NCBI RefSeq assembly: GCF_000152825.2 | Contig: NC_014414.1 | Coordinates: 310,001 to 374,000 of the forward strand | Length of the DNA stretch: 64,000 nucleotides | DNA from: Parvularcula bermudensis HTCC2503 | Lineage (GTDB): Bacteria > Pseudomonadota > Alphaproteobacteria > Caulobacterales > Parvularculaceae | Reading direction: 5' to 3' | Shown: piece after piece, positions 26,410 through 37,759 of the stretch | Numbering within the stretch: the stretch's first letter is position 1 | Layout of the letters: every line of letters starts with the position of its first letter | Program-made: the position numbers and the translations under genes | Notes under the pieces: generated by a model | Seen by the model: the letters and a program-made list of their open reading frames with translations, nothing else | The model's database searches: none | What the model was told of the DNA's origin: nothing

Positions 26410-27228
26410 ATGGTCGTTCGTCATCTCGCCCTCGCCGGGGTCAGCTTGGGTCTTGGTGCCTGGGCCGCCCAAGCGGTCAGTGCCCCCGCTGTGTCCTCCA
26501 CCTCGCCATCCGCCGCGTCCGTCAGCGCGATGAGTGAGATCAACGCGCCCTATGCCTCCTTTCTATCCCGGTATATCAGCATGGAGGACGGGATCGCGCT
26601 TGTGGAATACGGGGCGGTAACGGCGGCGGACCATCAAGTCCTCAAGACCTATATTGCGGATTTGGCGGGCTTGTCCCCCAGCACCTTCAGTCGCGATGAG
26701 GCCCTCGCCTATTGGTTCAATCTCTATAACGCGAAAACCCTCGATATTGTCCTCGACCATTATCCGGTGACGTCGATCAAAGATATCGGCCGGTCGTTCA
26801 CCAACCCGCTCGGCGGGCCGTGGAAACAGAAAGTCGTGACCGTCGAGGGCCGAAAGCTCAGCCTGGATAATATCGAGCACGATACCGTACGTGCGACCTA
26901 TGACGAGCCGCGCGTTCACTACGCCTTCAACTGTGCGTCCATTGGCTGCCCAAATCTCAAATCCAGTCCGTGGACGGCAGAAACCCTCGATACCGATCTC
27001 GATAGTGCCGCCCGCGCCTATATCGCCCATCCCCGCGGCCTTCGGATCGAAGACGGTGAGGTGACCGCCTCCTCGATCTATAAATGGTTCCAGGAGGATT
27101 TCGGCGGTTCCGAAGACGGTGTTCTCGACCATGTGAGAGCTTACGCCACCGGCGCAAAGGCCGAAGCGCTCAGCGATGTCACCGATATCGACGACTACGC
27201 CTATGATTGGTCTTTGAACGACCGCTAA
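26410..27228 (+). CDS. DUF547 exported protein
   Basis: A 272-residue protein with a signal peptide (about residues 1-25, ending AVSAPA) and a DUF547 domain. Signature blocks are EALAYWFNLYNAKTLDIVLD, GPWKQKVVTVEGRKLSLDNI and HYAFNCASIGCPNL with two conserved cysteines. ATG 26410 has AAAGGGA upstream. The family is widespread in Proteobacteria, and its enzymatic function is not known. Its 3' end overlaps the convergent glycosyltransferase gene by 50 bp. Confidence 0.85.
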   Translation: MVVRHLALAGVSLGLGAWAAQAVSAPAVSSTSPSAASVSAMSEINAPYASFLSRYISMEDGIALVEYGAVTAADHQVLKTYIADLAGLSPSTFSRDEALAYWFNLYNAKTLDIVLDHYPVTSIKDIGRSFTNPLGGPWKQKVVTVEGRKLSLDNIEHDTVRATYDEPRVHYAFNCASIGCPNLKSSPWTAETLDTDLDSAARAYIAHPRGLRIEDGEVTASSIYKWFQEDFGGSEDGVLDHVRAYATGAKAEALSDVTDIDDYAYDWSLNDR

Positions 27229-27901
27229 AGGCTGCTTTTTCTCCCCTCAGCCCGCGGCCCGCCTCCCTTGCTTGGGGGGGCATCGGACCGTGGCGAAGAG
27301 GGCCATATTGCTGGACGAGCTGTCGATAGCTGGCAGCGTCATCGACATCGACCAGCGTGGGGAGGGTGGCGATCCGTGCCTGCGCCCGAAAGGCGGCCAA
27401 ACTGTCTTCGAGGGCCTTAGGGGTTGACCATCTGACCGCGGAAAGATCCGGCAGGGCCGCTCCGTGGTTGACGCCAATCGCCCAATAGCCGCCGTCTTCC
27501 GCTGGCCCGAAAACCGCGTCATGGCCGCCAAGGGCCGCAAAGGCGCGCTCGATCAGCCAGGGGTCGATCTGTGGGCTGTCTGTACCGATCACGACACAGG
27601 GCGCCGCACCGAATTGAGCGCAGACATGGCCAATCCGGTCGCCAAGATTCCCCCTCCCTTGCGCGCATCGCTCGACCGTCCCGGCGGGCCAGCATGCATA
27701 TCGCCGAGCGGCGCGCTCATTCACCGCCAGGACCAACCGCCATTGACGGGGGCGGGCGAGCCGGGTCAGCAATCTGTGGACGGACCATCGATAAAAACCG
27801 ACGGCCGACACCGCGCCGATATCACGGGCCAAGCGTGTCTTGACGCGCCCGATGAGCGGCGGCTTTGCCATAAGGATCAAGACGGGTCGGGGAAGGGGCA
27901 T
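27179..27901 (-). CDS. TIGR04282-type glycosyltransferase (arsenosugar family)
   Basis: A 240-residue cytosolic nucleotidyl/glycosyltransferase-like protein: LILMAKPPLIGRVKTRLARD, LGDRIGHVCAQF, CVVIGTDSPQIDP and DAVFGPAEDGGYWAIG are the marks of TIGR04282 (DUF2064). Members accompany TIGR04283 enzymes in loci proposed for arsenosugar synthesis. The start could be 27901 or 27871. It overlaps the upstream gene by 80 (or 50) bases in another frame. The last 25 residues are basic and poorly conserved and overlap DUF547. Confidence 0.83.
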   Translation of the reverse strand: MPLPRPVLILMAKPPLIGRVKTRLARDIGAVSAVGFYRWSVHRLLTRLARPRQWRLVLAVNERAARRYACWPAGTVERCAQGRGNLGDRIGHVCAQFGAAPCVVIGTDSPQIDPWLIERAFAALGGHDAVFGPAEDGGYWAIGVNHGAALPDLSAVRWSTPKALEDSLAAFRAQARIATLPTLVDVDDAASYRQLVQQYGPLRHGPMPPQAREAGRGLRGEKAAFSGRSKTNHRRSRRYR

Positions 27902-28592
27902 AGTAACGCTCCGCAAGGTCTGTGGGGGGGACGCCCCGACGATACGCTCTCCTAAGGGCCGCATTTCGTCCCACCCGCCGGAAATAACCCTCGGCCTCAT
28001 AGCGATCGGCGGCTGTGATCGCCGTGATGGGCAGCCCCCTAAGGGCGCGACGGCCACCGCGCTCGACGAGCCGCTGAATGAAATCGACATCTTCGAACAG
28101 CGGCAGCGGCGCGAACCCGCCAATATCGTCATAATGCCGCCGCGCGATCAAAAGGCCCTGATCGCCATAGGGCCGCTTGAAAAGGGCCGTGCGTAAATTG
28201 GCCCCCATCGCCACAAGTGCCGGTCGCAGCCCCGGCCGGTCGAACCGTAAACGGAACACCCCAGCGACCCGTTCGTAACTCTCTTGCATATGACGCTCGG
28301 CCACCCGCTCCCACCCCGGCGCAAGCTGGGTGTCAGCGTGAAGGAAAAGCAACCAGGCCCCCCGGGCCACCGCCGCCCCCCTGGCCAATTGCGCGCCGCG
28401 TCCCGCAGCCCCGACCACAAGCCGAGCCCCGACCCCCTCGGCAATATCGCTCGTACCATCGTCCGACCCCCCGTCACTGACGATCACCTCCTTGATAAGG
28501 CCCTGGCACATCCCCTCGACCAGCGAGCATAGGGGGCCGGCCAGGTGAGGCGCCGCGTTCAGCGTAGGGATAACAACGGAAATCATGGACAT
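27822..28592 (-). CDS. TIGR04283-type family 2 glycosyltransferase (arsenosugar family)
   Basis: A 256-residue GT2 enzyme. MISVVIPTLNAAPHLAGPL starts the nucleotide-sugar domain, EVIVSDGGSDDGTSDIAEG carries the UDP-binding Asp, and LLFLHADTQLAPGW and YGDQGLLIARRHYDDIGGF complete the TIGR04283 signature. It pairs with the TIGR04282 gene that follows. Arsenosugar loci normally also need an ArsM methyltransferase; none is adjacent, so the product is uncertain. Start 28592 (ATGTCCATG) is one of two close ATGs. Confidence 0.85.
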   Translation of the reverse strand: MSMISVVIPTLNAAPHLAGPLCSLVEGMCQGLIKEVIVSDGGSDDGTSDIAEGVGARLVVGAAGRGAQLARGAAVARGAWLLFLHADTQLAPGWERVAERHMQESYERVAGVFRLRFDRPGLRPALVAMGANLRTALFKRPYGDQGLLIARRHYDDIGGFAPLPLFEDVDFIQRLVERGGRRALRGLPITAITAADRYEAEGYFRRVGRNAALRRAYRRGVPPTDLAERYYAPSPTRLDPYGKAAAHRARQDTLGP

Positions 28593-28679
28593 GTCTTCGG
28601 GTTCTCTAGCACGAAGGTGACAGCGCGGTGGGAATAAAATGTTCTTGATTTGTTCTGGCTCGCCGGGCATCGTCGAAAG

Positions 28680-29777
28680 ATGACCGATCGTGCCATATCC
28701 CCCCCTTTTTCACCCCACCGGCCGGCAAGCGGTCGAGGTCGCGGCGCCCGTTCGAATGTCAGTGGACGGTATGAGAAAGAAAGCCGCGAGACGGTTGACG
28801 ATGGCTGGCACGACACCCCGCCCGATCGCCCCAAAACGATTGTGCAGATGGAGCCCGCCCGGCGCATTATAACGTATAATGACAGCCCCTATGTCGGGTT
28901 TGATCGGTCGATCAATCCCTATCGCGGTTGTGAGCATGGCTGCATCTACTGTTTCGCCCGCCCGTCCCATGCCTATATGGGATTGTCGCCGGGGATCGAT
29001 TTTGAAAGCCGCCTATTTGCGAAGCCGGAGGCCGCCACCCTCCTGAAAAAGGAGCTCTCATCCAAGCGATATCAGATCCGGCCGATCGCCATCGGCACCA
29101 ATACCGATCCTTATCAGCCAACCGAGCGCCGATTGCTGATCATGCGCGAGGTCTTGAAGGTGTTGTCCTCGTACAATCATCCAGTATCTATACTCACAAA
29201 GTCGGATCTGATCCTGCGCGACCTCGACATCCTCGGGCCTATGGCGAAGAAAGGGTTGGTGCGGGCCATGCTGTCGATCACGACGCAAGACGCGCGGCTC
29301 GCCCGCACGATGGAACCTCGATGCCCGCGCCCCGACAAGCGCTTCGCCGCTTTAGAGGGCCTCGCCCAAGCGGGCATTCCCACCGGGGTGATGCACGGCC
29401 CGCTCATTCCGGGGCTGTCCGATCATGAGCTCGAAGCGTTGATGGAAAAGGCGCGGGACAAGGGGGCCACCTTCGCCGCCTATACCCTCATCCGCCTGCC
29501 GATCGAAGTGGCGGACCTGTTTCAGGAATGGCTGAAGGCCTATACGCCTCATCGCTATGACCGGGTGATCGGACACATCAAATCGATGAATGGGGGGCGG
29601 CTTTATGATGTGAATTGGTCGCGAGGTGATGGTCCCAAAAATCCAGTAGCGCTTTTGGTCGCCCAGCGATTTGCCGCCGCCTATCGACGTCTTGGCTTTC
29701 AGAACTTTCCGCCGCTTCGAACCGATTTGTTCTGCCCGCCGAAGCCGCCAAGAGCGCAAGCCGATCTCTTCGCCTAG
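28680..29777 (+). CDS. PA0069-family radical SAM protein
   Basis: A 365-residue radical SAM enzyme. The [4Fe-4S] motif is RGCEHGCIYCFARP (CX3CX2C). It is preceded by SGRGRGARSNVSGRYE and DDGW, which define the PA0069 group, a relative of spore photoproduct lyase-like (SplB) proteins. IGTNTDPYQPTERR and GVMHGPLIPGLSDHELEALM follow. ATG 28680 is chosen; it overlaps the divergent promoter space to the glycosyltransferases. Substrate unknown; nearby family members are not known arsenosugar enzymes. Confidence 0.87.
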   Translation: MTDRAISPPFSPHRPASGRGRGARSNVSGRYEKESRETVDDGWHDTPPDRPKTIVQMEPARRIITYNDSPYVGFDRSINPYRGCEHGCIYCFARPSHAYMGLSPGIDFESRLFAKPEAATLLKKELSSKRYQIRPIAIGTNTDPYQPTERRLLIMREVLKVLSSYNHPVSILTKSDLILRDLDILGPMAKKGLVRAMLSITTQDARLARTMEPRCPRPDKRFAALEGLAQAGIPTGVMHGPLIPGLSDHELEALMEKARDKGATFAAYTLIRLPIEVADLFQEWLKAYTPHRYDRVIGHIKSMNGGRLYDVNWSRGDGPKNPVALLVAQRFAAAYRRLGFQNFPPLRTDLFCPPKPPRAQADLFA

Positions 29778-29855
29778 ACAAGCGCCGAATGGCGCTGGGA
29801 ACGCGTTTTATCCACAGCCGACGCATTGCGCGACCAAGCGCGCTAGGATGCTGGA

Positions 29856-30485
29856 ATGAACGCAAGCGCCGATACGGAATTAGCCTTCGCCGACGAAATC
29901 GGCGGTCCCATCTGTGGGATCGACGAGGCGGGACGCGGCGCCTGGGCGGGCCCTGTGGTGGCGGCGGCGGTCATCTGCGGTGACGTGAAGGCCTATCCCG
30001 AGGACCTTGCGGATTCGAAAACCCTCCGCGAAGCCCGGCGGGAGCACCTCTTCGACCTCTTGTCGGCCCGTCAGGATTTGCGCGTCGGCGTAGGGGTGGC
30101 AAGCGTTGCGGAGATCGACCGGATGGGGGTGGGAAAGGCGAACTGGCTGGCCATGGCTCGAGCGGTCAAGGCCCTGCCTTCCCCCCCCCTCGGCGCACTC
30201 GTCGACGGCAATTACGCCCCCGCCCTGCCATGCCCAGACATTCGACCGATCGTCAAAGGGGATGGCTCCTGCCTGGTCATCGCCGCCGCATCGATTGTTG
30301 CGAAGGTCACGCGCGACCGCATCATGCGATCCCTTTGCCCTGAGCACCCGGCCTATCGTTGGTCTGCGAACAAGGGCTACCCCGCCCCTGTTCACCGCGC
30401 CGCCCTCGAAGAAATCGGCCCCTCCGCGCATCATCGGCATTCCTTCGCGCCGATTGCGGCCCTTGACGACCGGCATGCATCGTAA
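29856..30485 (+). CDS. rnhB: Ribonuclease HII
   Basis: Removes ribonucleotides and RNA primers from RNA-DNA hybrids. The 209-residue protein has the active-site start CGIDEAGRGAWAGPVVAAAV (Asp23, Glu24), GSCLVIAAASIVAKVTRDRI, and YRWSANKGYPAPVHRAALEE. Where most members have GRGPLAGPV this one has GRGAWAGPV, a mild change next to the active site. rnhB followed by ccrM is a pattern I have seen in related genomes. Confidence 0.96.
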   Translation: MNASADTELAFADEIGGPICGIDEAGRGAWAGPVVAAAVICGDVKAYPEDLADSKTLREARREHLFDLLSARQDLRVGVGVASVAEIDRMGVGKANWLAMARAVKALPSPPLGALVDGNYAPALPCPDIRPIVKGDGSCLVIAAASIVAKVTRDRIMRSLCPEHPAYRWSANKGYPAPVHRAALEEIGPSAHHRHSFAPIAALDDRHAS

Positions 30486-30502
30486 CGCTTCTTTTATGTT
30501 CG

Positions 30503-32723
<2,221 letters not shown>

Positions 32724-32765
32724 TGTCGTCACGATTGAAAGACCAATCTGAAGAAGGAGTGTCGC

Positions 32766-33251
32766 GTGCCCTTCCCCCCGCCGCCGGTCAAGACGAAGGG
32801 CGTGCGCCCCAGCGCCCCGACGCTCCGCCGTCAAACCGGTGATTTGCTCGCGGATCTGGCCAAGAAGGCGGGGATCATCGACCCGGCGATCGTGACCTAT
32901 TGGGCGGATATTGTCGGCCCCGACTTGGAGGCGCTGTGCCGACCGGTGCGCTTGAAAAAGAACCGCGGCGCCTTCGTGCTCCATGTGGACGTTCCCCATG
33001 GCGGCGCGGCGACACAGGTCCACTACGCCCAGGGCAATATTTTGGCGAAAGCGAGCCGGCATGTCGGACGCCCCATCACCCGTTTGGTGATCGAGCAGAC
33101 CGGTCGCCGGGCTGAGCCGACGCGCTGGCGCTCGCGCCGCATGACCGACCCTCAGGTGGACAGGCCCCCCTTCTCCGTGGGCTCTGCCGCCACGACCGAG
33201 GAGGCCCTCGCCGCCCTCAGAAAAGCCCTCAGCGAAACCGACAGCCCTTGA
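32766..33251 (+). CDS. DUF721 / DciA-like protein
   Basis: A 161-residue protein containing the DUF721 domain, related to DciA, which loads the replicative helicase. VTYWADIVGPDLEALCRPVR and GGAATQVHYAQGNILAKASR fit the domain; the C-terminal half is disordered and basic. Starts with GTG at 32766, AAGGAG eight bases upstream. The mutY / DUF721 / dsbA-like / smc order is seen in many alphaproteobacteria. A replication role is suggested by domain only. Confidence 0.8.
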   Translation: MPFPPPPVKTKGVRPSAPTLRRQTGDLLADLAKKAGIIDPAIVTYWADIVGPDLEALCRPVRLKKNRGAFVLHVDVPHGGAATQVHYAQGNILAKASRHVGRPITRLVIEQTGRRAEPTRWRSRRMTDPQVDRPPFSVGSAATTEEALAALRKALSETDSP

Positions 33252-33335
33252 CCGCACCGGCCTCGCAAAGGGTTCACTTGTCAGCGGGCATAAGTTCGGC
33301 AAGTTTCCCCCAGCTAGGCGACATGAGGTGGCAGA

Positions 33336-34025
33336 ATGTACAGGCTGGTTGGTGTTTGGGTGGTATTACTGGCGGGGGTGCTTTCCGGCTGCGGCGGTGG
33401 CGCACAGGAAAACGCGACGGCTGAGGGGGAGACATCGGCCTCTCAATCGCAGACCCTCGCCGCCCCCGAAGGCAGCCTGGCGGGGGCGACCATGGCCCTT
33501 GGGTCCGAAGAGGCACCCCTGACGATCATCGAATATGCCAGCGTCACCTGCCCCGCCTGCGCCGCTTTCCACGCTCAGTATTTTCCGGAAATCAAAGAGA
33601 AATATATCGACACGGGTAAAGTGCGCTTTATTTATCGTGAGTTTCCGACCGCGCCGCAAAACTTGGCCTATGCAGGCTTTTACACCGCCCGTTGCGCCGC
33701 AACGGATCGCGGTCCCGTCGCCTATTTTGCGATGCTCGACACGCTCTACGCGCGGCAGCGTGAATGGGCCTATGGCGACAATCCCGGCGATGTCCTCGAA
33801 AACATTGCCGCTCAAGCGGGGATCGACCGTCAGGAACTTGAGACCTGTTTCCGACGCGAGGATATTCGCAGCGCCGTGAAGGCCAATGTCCTCGAAGGCG
33901 TGGAGGCGCACGGGGTCAATTCGACACCGACTTTTATCGTCGATGATGAGGAACTTGACTGGAATCGCGGCAGTGAAACCATGAGCGAGGCCATCGAGCG
34001 GGCCCTGGCCGCCCGCCAGGGCTGA
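33336..34025 (+). CDS. DsbA-family thiol-disulfide lipoprotein
   Basis: A 229-residue envelope thioredoxin-like protein. The lipobox LSGC (Cys19) predicts lipid anchoring, followed by a low-complexity linker to about residue 50. The active-site pair is TCPACAAF (Cys72, Cys75), and the cis-proline region is HGVNSTPTFIVDDEE. It belongs to the DsbA/BdbD-like group, oxidising or isomerising disulfides in secreted proteins. It precedes smc with 141 bp between them. Confidence 0.9.
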   Translation: MYRLVGVWVVLLAGVLSGCGGGAQENATAEGETSASQSQTLAAPEGSLAGATMALGSEEAPLTIIEYASVTCPACAAFHAQYFPEIKEKYIDTGKVRFIYREFPTAPQNLAYAGFYTARCAATDRGPVAYFAMLDTLYARQREWAYGDNPGDVLENIAAQAGIDRQELETCFRREDIRSAVKANVLEGVEAHGVNSTPTFIVDDEELDWNRGSETMSEAIERALAARQG

Positions 34026-34093
34026 TCGCCGGCCCTTTGGCGCCCCCTCGCGGGAGGGTGGCCCCCGATCGGAATCAGGCGATAGTCGCGACG

Positions 34094-34108
34094 TTAAGGA
34101 TTCGTTTA
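34094..34108 (+). promoter_or_regulatory. CtrA-like site overlapping a GANTC site before smc
   Basis: TTAA (34094-34097), seven bases GGATTCG that include GATTC, then TTTA (34105-34108), 59 bp before the smc ATG. A GANTC methylation site inside a TTAA-N7-T(T)TA box would let CcrM state and CtrA act on one spot. The box is one base from consensus; binding is not shown. Confidence 0.3.
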
Positions 34109-34166
34109 GCCGTCTTACGAGAAGCTTATCTTCGCGAAGATCGCTCGGACCGAAAAAGGGCGGTGA

Positions 34167-37100
34167 ATGGAATTTCAGCGACTGCGACTGACCGGCTTCA
34201 AATCCTTTGTCGAGCCGACCGATTTTGAAATTCGGCCGGGACTGACCGGGATCGTCGGCCCGAATGGATGTGGCAAATCCAATCTGCTCGAAGCCTTGCG
34301 ATGGGTCATGGGAGCGACCTCGGCCAAGGCGCTACGCGCGGGCGGCATGGAGGATGTCATCTTCGCAGGCTCCGGGACGGCGGAACGCACCGGTCGTCCG
34401 CCGCGGCAATGGGCGGAGGTTGCCCTCCAAATCGGCAATGAGACTCGAACCGCCCCCGATGCCTATAACGACCAACCACTGATCGAAGTCTCCCGCCGGA
34501 TCACGAAGAAGGCGGAGGGGACCCAATCAACCTATCGGATCAACGGCAAGGAAGTCCGGGCCAAGGACGTACAATTGCTGTTCGCTGACGGGGCCACCGG
34601 CGCGAACTCCCCCGCTCTGGTCCGGCAGGGGCAGGTCTCGGACCTGATCAATGCGAAGCCGGAGAACCGGCGCAAATTTCTTGAAGAGGCCGCGGGGGTC
34701 GCGGGGCTCTATACCCGGCGTCATGAAGCGGAATTGCGTCTCAAAGGCGCATCGCAAAATCTCGAACGACTGGACGATGTTTTGGGGGAGCTTGAGCAAC
34801 AGCGTGGGCAATTGGCCCGGCAGGCGCGCCAGGCCGTCCGCTATCGCACCCTCTCAGAGAACCTCAAAAAGACAGAAGCCCTGCTGGCCTATTCGCGATG
34901 GGCTGACGCGCGCGACGCCCTTGAGGGCGCCAATGCCCAACTCGAAGGGACGCGCCGGCAGCTTGAAGAGGCCGCCCGGGCGGCCGCCAGTGCAACGGCG
35001 GAGAGAGAACGAGCCCATGAGGCCCTTCCTGCTTTGCGTAAAACCGACGCGGAAGCGGCGGCAGCCCTCCATCGCCTCACGGTGGAGCAGGAGACCTATG
35101 AGCGGGAGCTGATCCGCGCCGAAGAGGAAATCGAGCGATTGCGGGCCGAGAAAGACCGTCTCGATCAGGCGCTGGTGCGGGAGCGGGATCTTGGGGCCGA
35201 CGCCGCGGAGGCGCTCGACCGCATTGCCGCGGATGTCGCCGCCCTTGAGGCGGGCGCGGCGGCGGAGACCGAGGCGCTGGCCGCCCTCGGCACCAAAGTC
35301 ACCGAAGCGGAGACCGCCTTCTCGGCGGCGGAGAAGGCAGCAGCGGCGGCGCAGGCCCAGTACACCGACGCGAAAGCCGAACGCAGCGCGAATGTCAGCC
35401 GGGTGGAGGCCGCAACGCGGGCCCAACAGTCGGCAGAGGCAGAGCTGGCGCGCCTTCGCGACGACCTCGCGCAGTTTGAAAGCGACGCGGCGGGCGAGGA
35501 CGACGCCCCCCTGAAGAGTGCCCTCGCGACCGCGGAAACCGCCTTGACGGCCGCCACCACCGAGCGGGAGCGGTTGCGCGCCGACCTTGCCGAGGCGGAA
35601 GCGGCCGCCGATGCCCTCAGTGATCCGCGCGACCAGGCCCGGGCCGCCACCAATGCCCTGCAAGCCGAAGTCGATACGCTGACCCGCATCTTGAAGCAGA
35701 GTGAGCCCGAAGGGGTGAGTCTCGCCGACCGGATCAGTGTCGCCCCTGGCGTCGAGACGGCCTTCGCTGCCGCCCTTCCCGAAGCGCTGGCCCTGGGGGA
35801 TGATCCGGAGGCGGATCGCTATTGGTCGGCCCTCGGCGCAATGCCAGCGGATCTGCCTTCTCTTCCTGCCGGGGCGACCCCCCTTGCAGACGAGGTTAGC
35901 GCGCCTGATCTGTTGCATCGGCGTCTGGCGATGATTGGCGTGGTCTCCCCCGAAGCGGGCCCCGACCTCGCCCAGCATCTTGTGCCCGGCCAATGCCTGG
36001 TGAGCACTGTCGGCGACATCTGGCGGTGGGATGGCTATGTGGCCAAGGCCGGGGCGAAGACCGCCGAAGCCCTGTGGCTGGAACGCAAGAGGGAACTGGC
36101 CGAAAAGGAAACCGCCCTGGCCGCGGCCTTCACCGCGCGCGATGACGCCGAGAGTGCCTTTGCCGACGCGCGCCATATCGTGACCGACCTCAAGGCGTCC
36201 CTGGCGACGGCGAGGAGCCGGGCCGAAGCCGCTGATCGGGAACGGCTCACCGCGGAACGTGCCCTCGCCAAACAAGCGGCGGAGGCCGAGCGGCGGGCAG
36301 CGAAGGGAGAGGCGCTTCTCGCCCGACGGAATGAAGCGGCGGCCCGCCTTCAAAGCGCCACCCAAGCCCTGCAAACCGCTCAAACGGCTCTTGACAGCCT
36401 GCCAGATCTTGACGCGGCGGGGGCTCAACTCGGTCGGCTCAATAGCGAGCGCGATCAGGCGCGCCAGGCCCTCGGCCGTCTCCGGGGGCAACGCGCCGAT
36501 CTCCAGCGGGATCGGGATTCCCGTCAGGCCCGGTTAACGCAACTCATCGCCGACAAAGAGGGCTGGGAGCGGCGAGCGGCCACCGCCGTCGATCGCACCG
36601 GATCGGTCAGTGATACTCTTAATGCCCTGGTCGACCAGTTAGCGGCAGCCGAGCGGCGGCCCGAAGATCTGGCAACGCGGCGCACCTCTCTCTTCGAAGC
36701 CGTCGACCGCGCCGAGGCGGACCGACGCCGGGCCGCCGATGCCCTGGCCGAAGCGCTCGCCCTACAAGAACAGGCCGATGCCGCCGCCCGCCTCACCGCC
36801 GAGGCGGTCAGTGTCGCGCGGGAGGTGAAGGCCCGCGAGGAAGCCCTCCGCGATGCGGCCCGTGACCGACTGAGCGAAATGGCCAGTCGCGCCCATGAGC
36901 TTCACGAAGGGGACCCCGACGGCTTATTGACGGTCGCGGGGCACGACCCCGATACCCCCCTCCCCGATCAGACGACCCTCGAAGAGAAAGTCGACAAGCT
37001 GAAGAGAGATCGGGATAGCATGGGCGGGGTCAATCTCTGCGCCGAGCAGGAAATGACCGAAATCGACGATCGGTTGTCCGACATCACGCGGGAGCGCGCC

Positions 37101-37640
37101 GATTGCGAGGAGGCGATCGCCAAATTGCGTGGCGCCATCGGGAGCCTCAACCGCGATGGCCGCCAGCGTCTCCTGGACGCCTTTAAAACGGTGAATACAA
37201 ATTTTCAGGCGCTGTTTAGCGATCTGTTCGGCGGTGGATCAGCGGAATTGCGGCTCGTTGACTCCGACGACCCGCTCGAAGCCGGTCTCGACATCTTCGC
37301 CTCTCCGCCGGGCAAGAAGTTGACCTCAATGTCCTTGATGTCCGGTGGCGAGCAGGCGTTGACCGCGACGGCGCTGATCTTCGCGGTCTTCAAGGCGAAC
37401 CCTGCGCCGGTCTGTGTCCTTGACGAGGTCGATGCCCCCCTCGACGATGCCAATACGGATCGTTTTTGCGCCATGTTGGCGAAAATGGCGGCGGAGACGG
37501 AAACCCGCTTCATCGCGATCACGCACCACCCCCTCACCATGTCGCGCATGGACCGCCTCTACGGGGTGACGATGATAGAACGGGGGGTCAGCCAGCTCGT
37601 CTCCGTGGATCTCGAACAGGCCGAAAAGCTCGCCGCCTAA
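34167..37640 (+). CDS. smc: Chromosome segregation SMC ATPase
   Basis: A 1157-residue condensin subunit. Walker A VGPNGCGKS is at residues 30-38, then long alpha-helical coiled-coil arms rich in Ala, Glu, Arg and Gln, a hinge near 510-630, the return arm, and a C-terminal head with the signature LMSGGEQALTATALIFAV and Walker B VCVLDEVDAPLDDANT. GMEDVIFAGSG after Walker A matches the alphaproteobacterial type. The ScpA and ScpB partners are not in the window. The start is well defined by MEFQRLRLTGFKSF. Confidence 0.97.
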   Translation: MEFQRLRLTGFKSFVEPTDFEIRPGLTGIVGPNGCGKSNLLEALRWVMGATSAKALRAGGMEDVIFAGSGTAERTGRPPRQWAEVALQIGNETRTAPDAYNDQPLIEVSRRITKKAEGTQSTYRINGKEVRAKDVQLLFADGATGANSPALVRQGQVSDLINAKPENRRKFLEEAAGVAGLYTRRHEAELRLKGASQNLERLDDVLGELEQQRGQLARQARQAVRYRTLSENLKKTEALLAYSRWADARDALEGANAQLEGTRRQLEEAARAAASATAERERAHEALPALRKTDAEAAAALHRLTVEQETYERELIRAEEEIERLRAEKDRLDQALVRERDLGADAAEALDRIAADVAALEAGAAAETEALAALGTKVTEAETAFSAAEKAAAAAQAQYTDAKAERSANVSRVEAATRAQQSAEAELARLRDDLAQFESDAAGEDDAPLKSALATAETALTAATTERERLRADLAEAEAAADALSDPRDQARAATNALQAEVDTLTRILKQSEPEGVSLADRISVAPGVETAFAAALPEALALGDDPEADRYWSALGAMPADLPSLPAGATPLADEVSAPDLLHRRLAMIGVVSPEAGPDLAQHLVPGQCLVSTVGDIWRWDGYVAKAGAKTAEALWLERKRELAEKETALAAAFTARDDAESAFADARHIVTDLKASLATARSRAEAADRERLTAERALAKQAAEAERRAAKGEALLARRNEAAARLQSATQALQTAQTALDSLPDLDAAGAQLGRLNSERDQARQALGRLRGQRADLQRDRDSRQARLTQLIADKEGWERRAATAVDRTGSVSDTLNALVDQLAAAERRPEDLATRRTSLFEAVDRAEADRRRAADALAEALALQEQADAAARLTAEAVSVAREVKAREEALRDAARDRLSEMASRAHELHEGDPDGLLTVAGHDPDTPLPDQTTLEEKVDKLKRDRDSMGGVNLCAEQEMTEIDDRLSDITRERADCEEAIAKLRGAIGSLNRDGRQRLLDAFKTVNTNFQALFSDLFGGGSAELRLVDSDDPLEAGLDIFASPPGKKLTSMSLMSGGEQALTATALIFAVFKANPAPVCVLDEVDAPLDDANTDRFCAMLAKMAAETETRFIAITHHPLTMSRMDRLYGVTMIERGVSQLVSVDLEQAEKLAA

Positions 37641-37759
37641 GCGGGCCTGGCCCGGCGGAGCCCCCCCAATAAGGTGGCGCCTTGCCGGCCCGCCCGACAT
37701 CCCTTTTCCACCGACGATGCGCGGCCTAGGAGGCAAGAATCAACCGTTGGGAGGCAGAT

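Noticed and set aside
32724-33302. N-terminal extension of mutY
   Set aside because: The frame is open past the ATG at 32723, but it would run over the divergent DUF721 gene, and the family N-terminus starts at 32723.
34854-36491. 545-residue minus-strand reading frame
   Set aside because: Antisense to the smc coiled coil, whose high GC at third codon positions keeps the other frame open; no domain seen.
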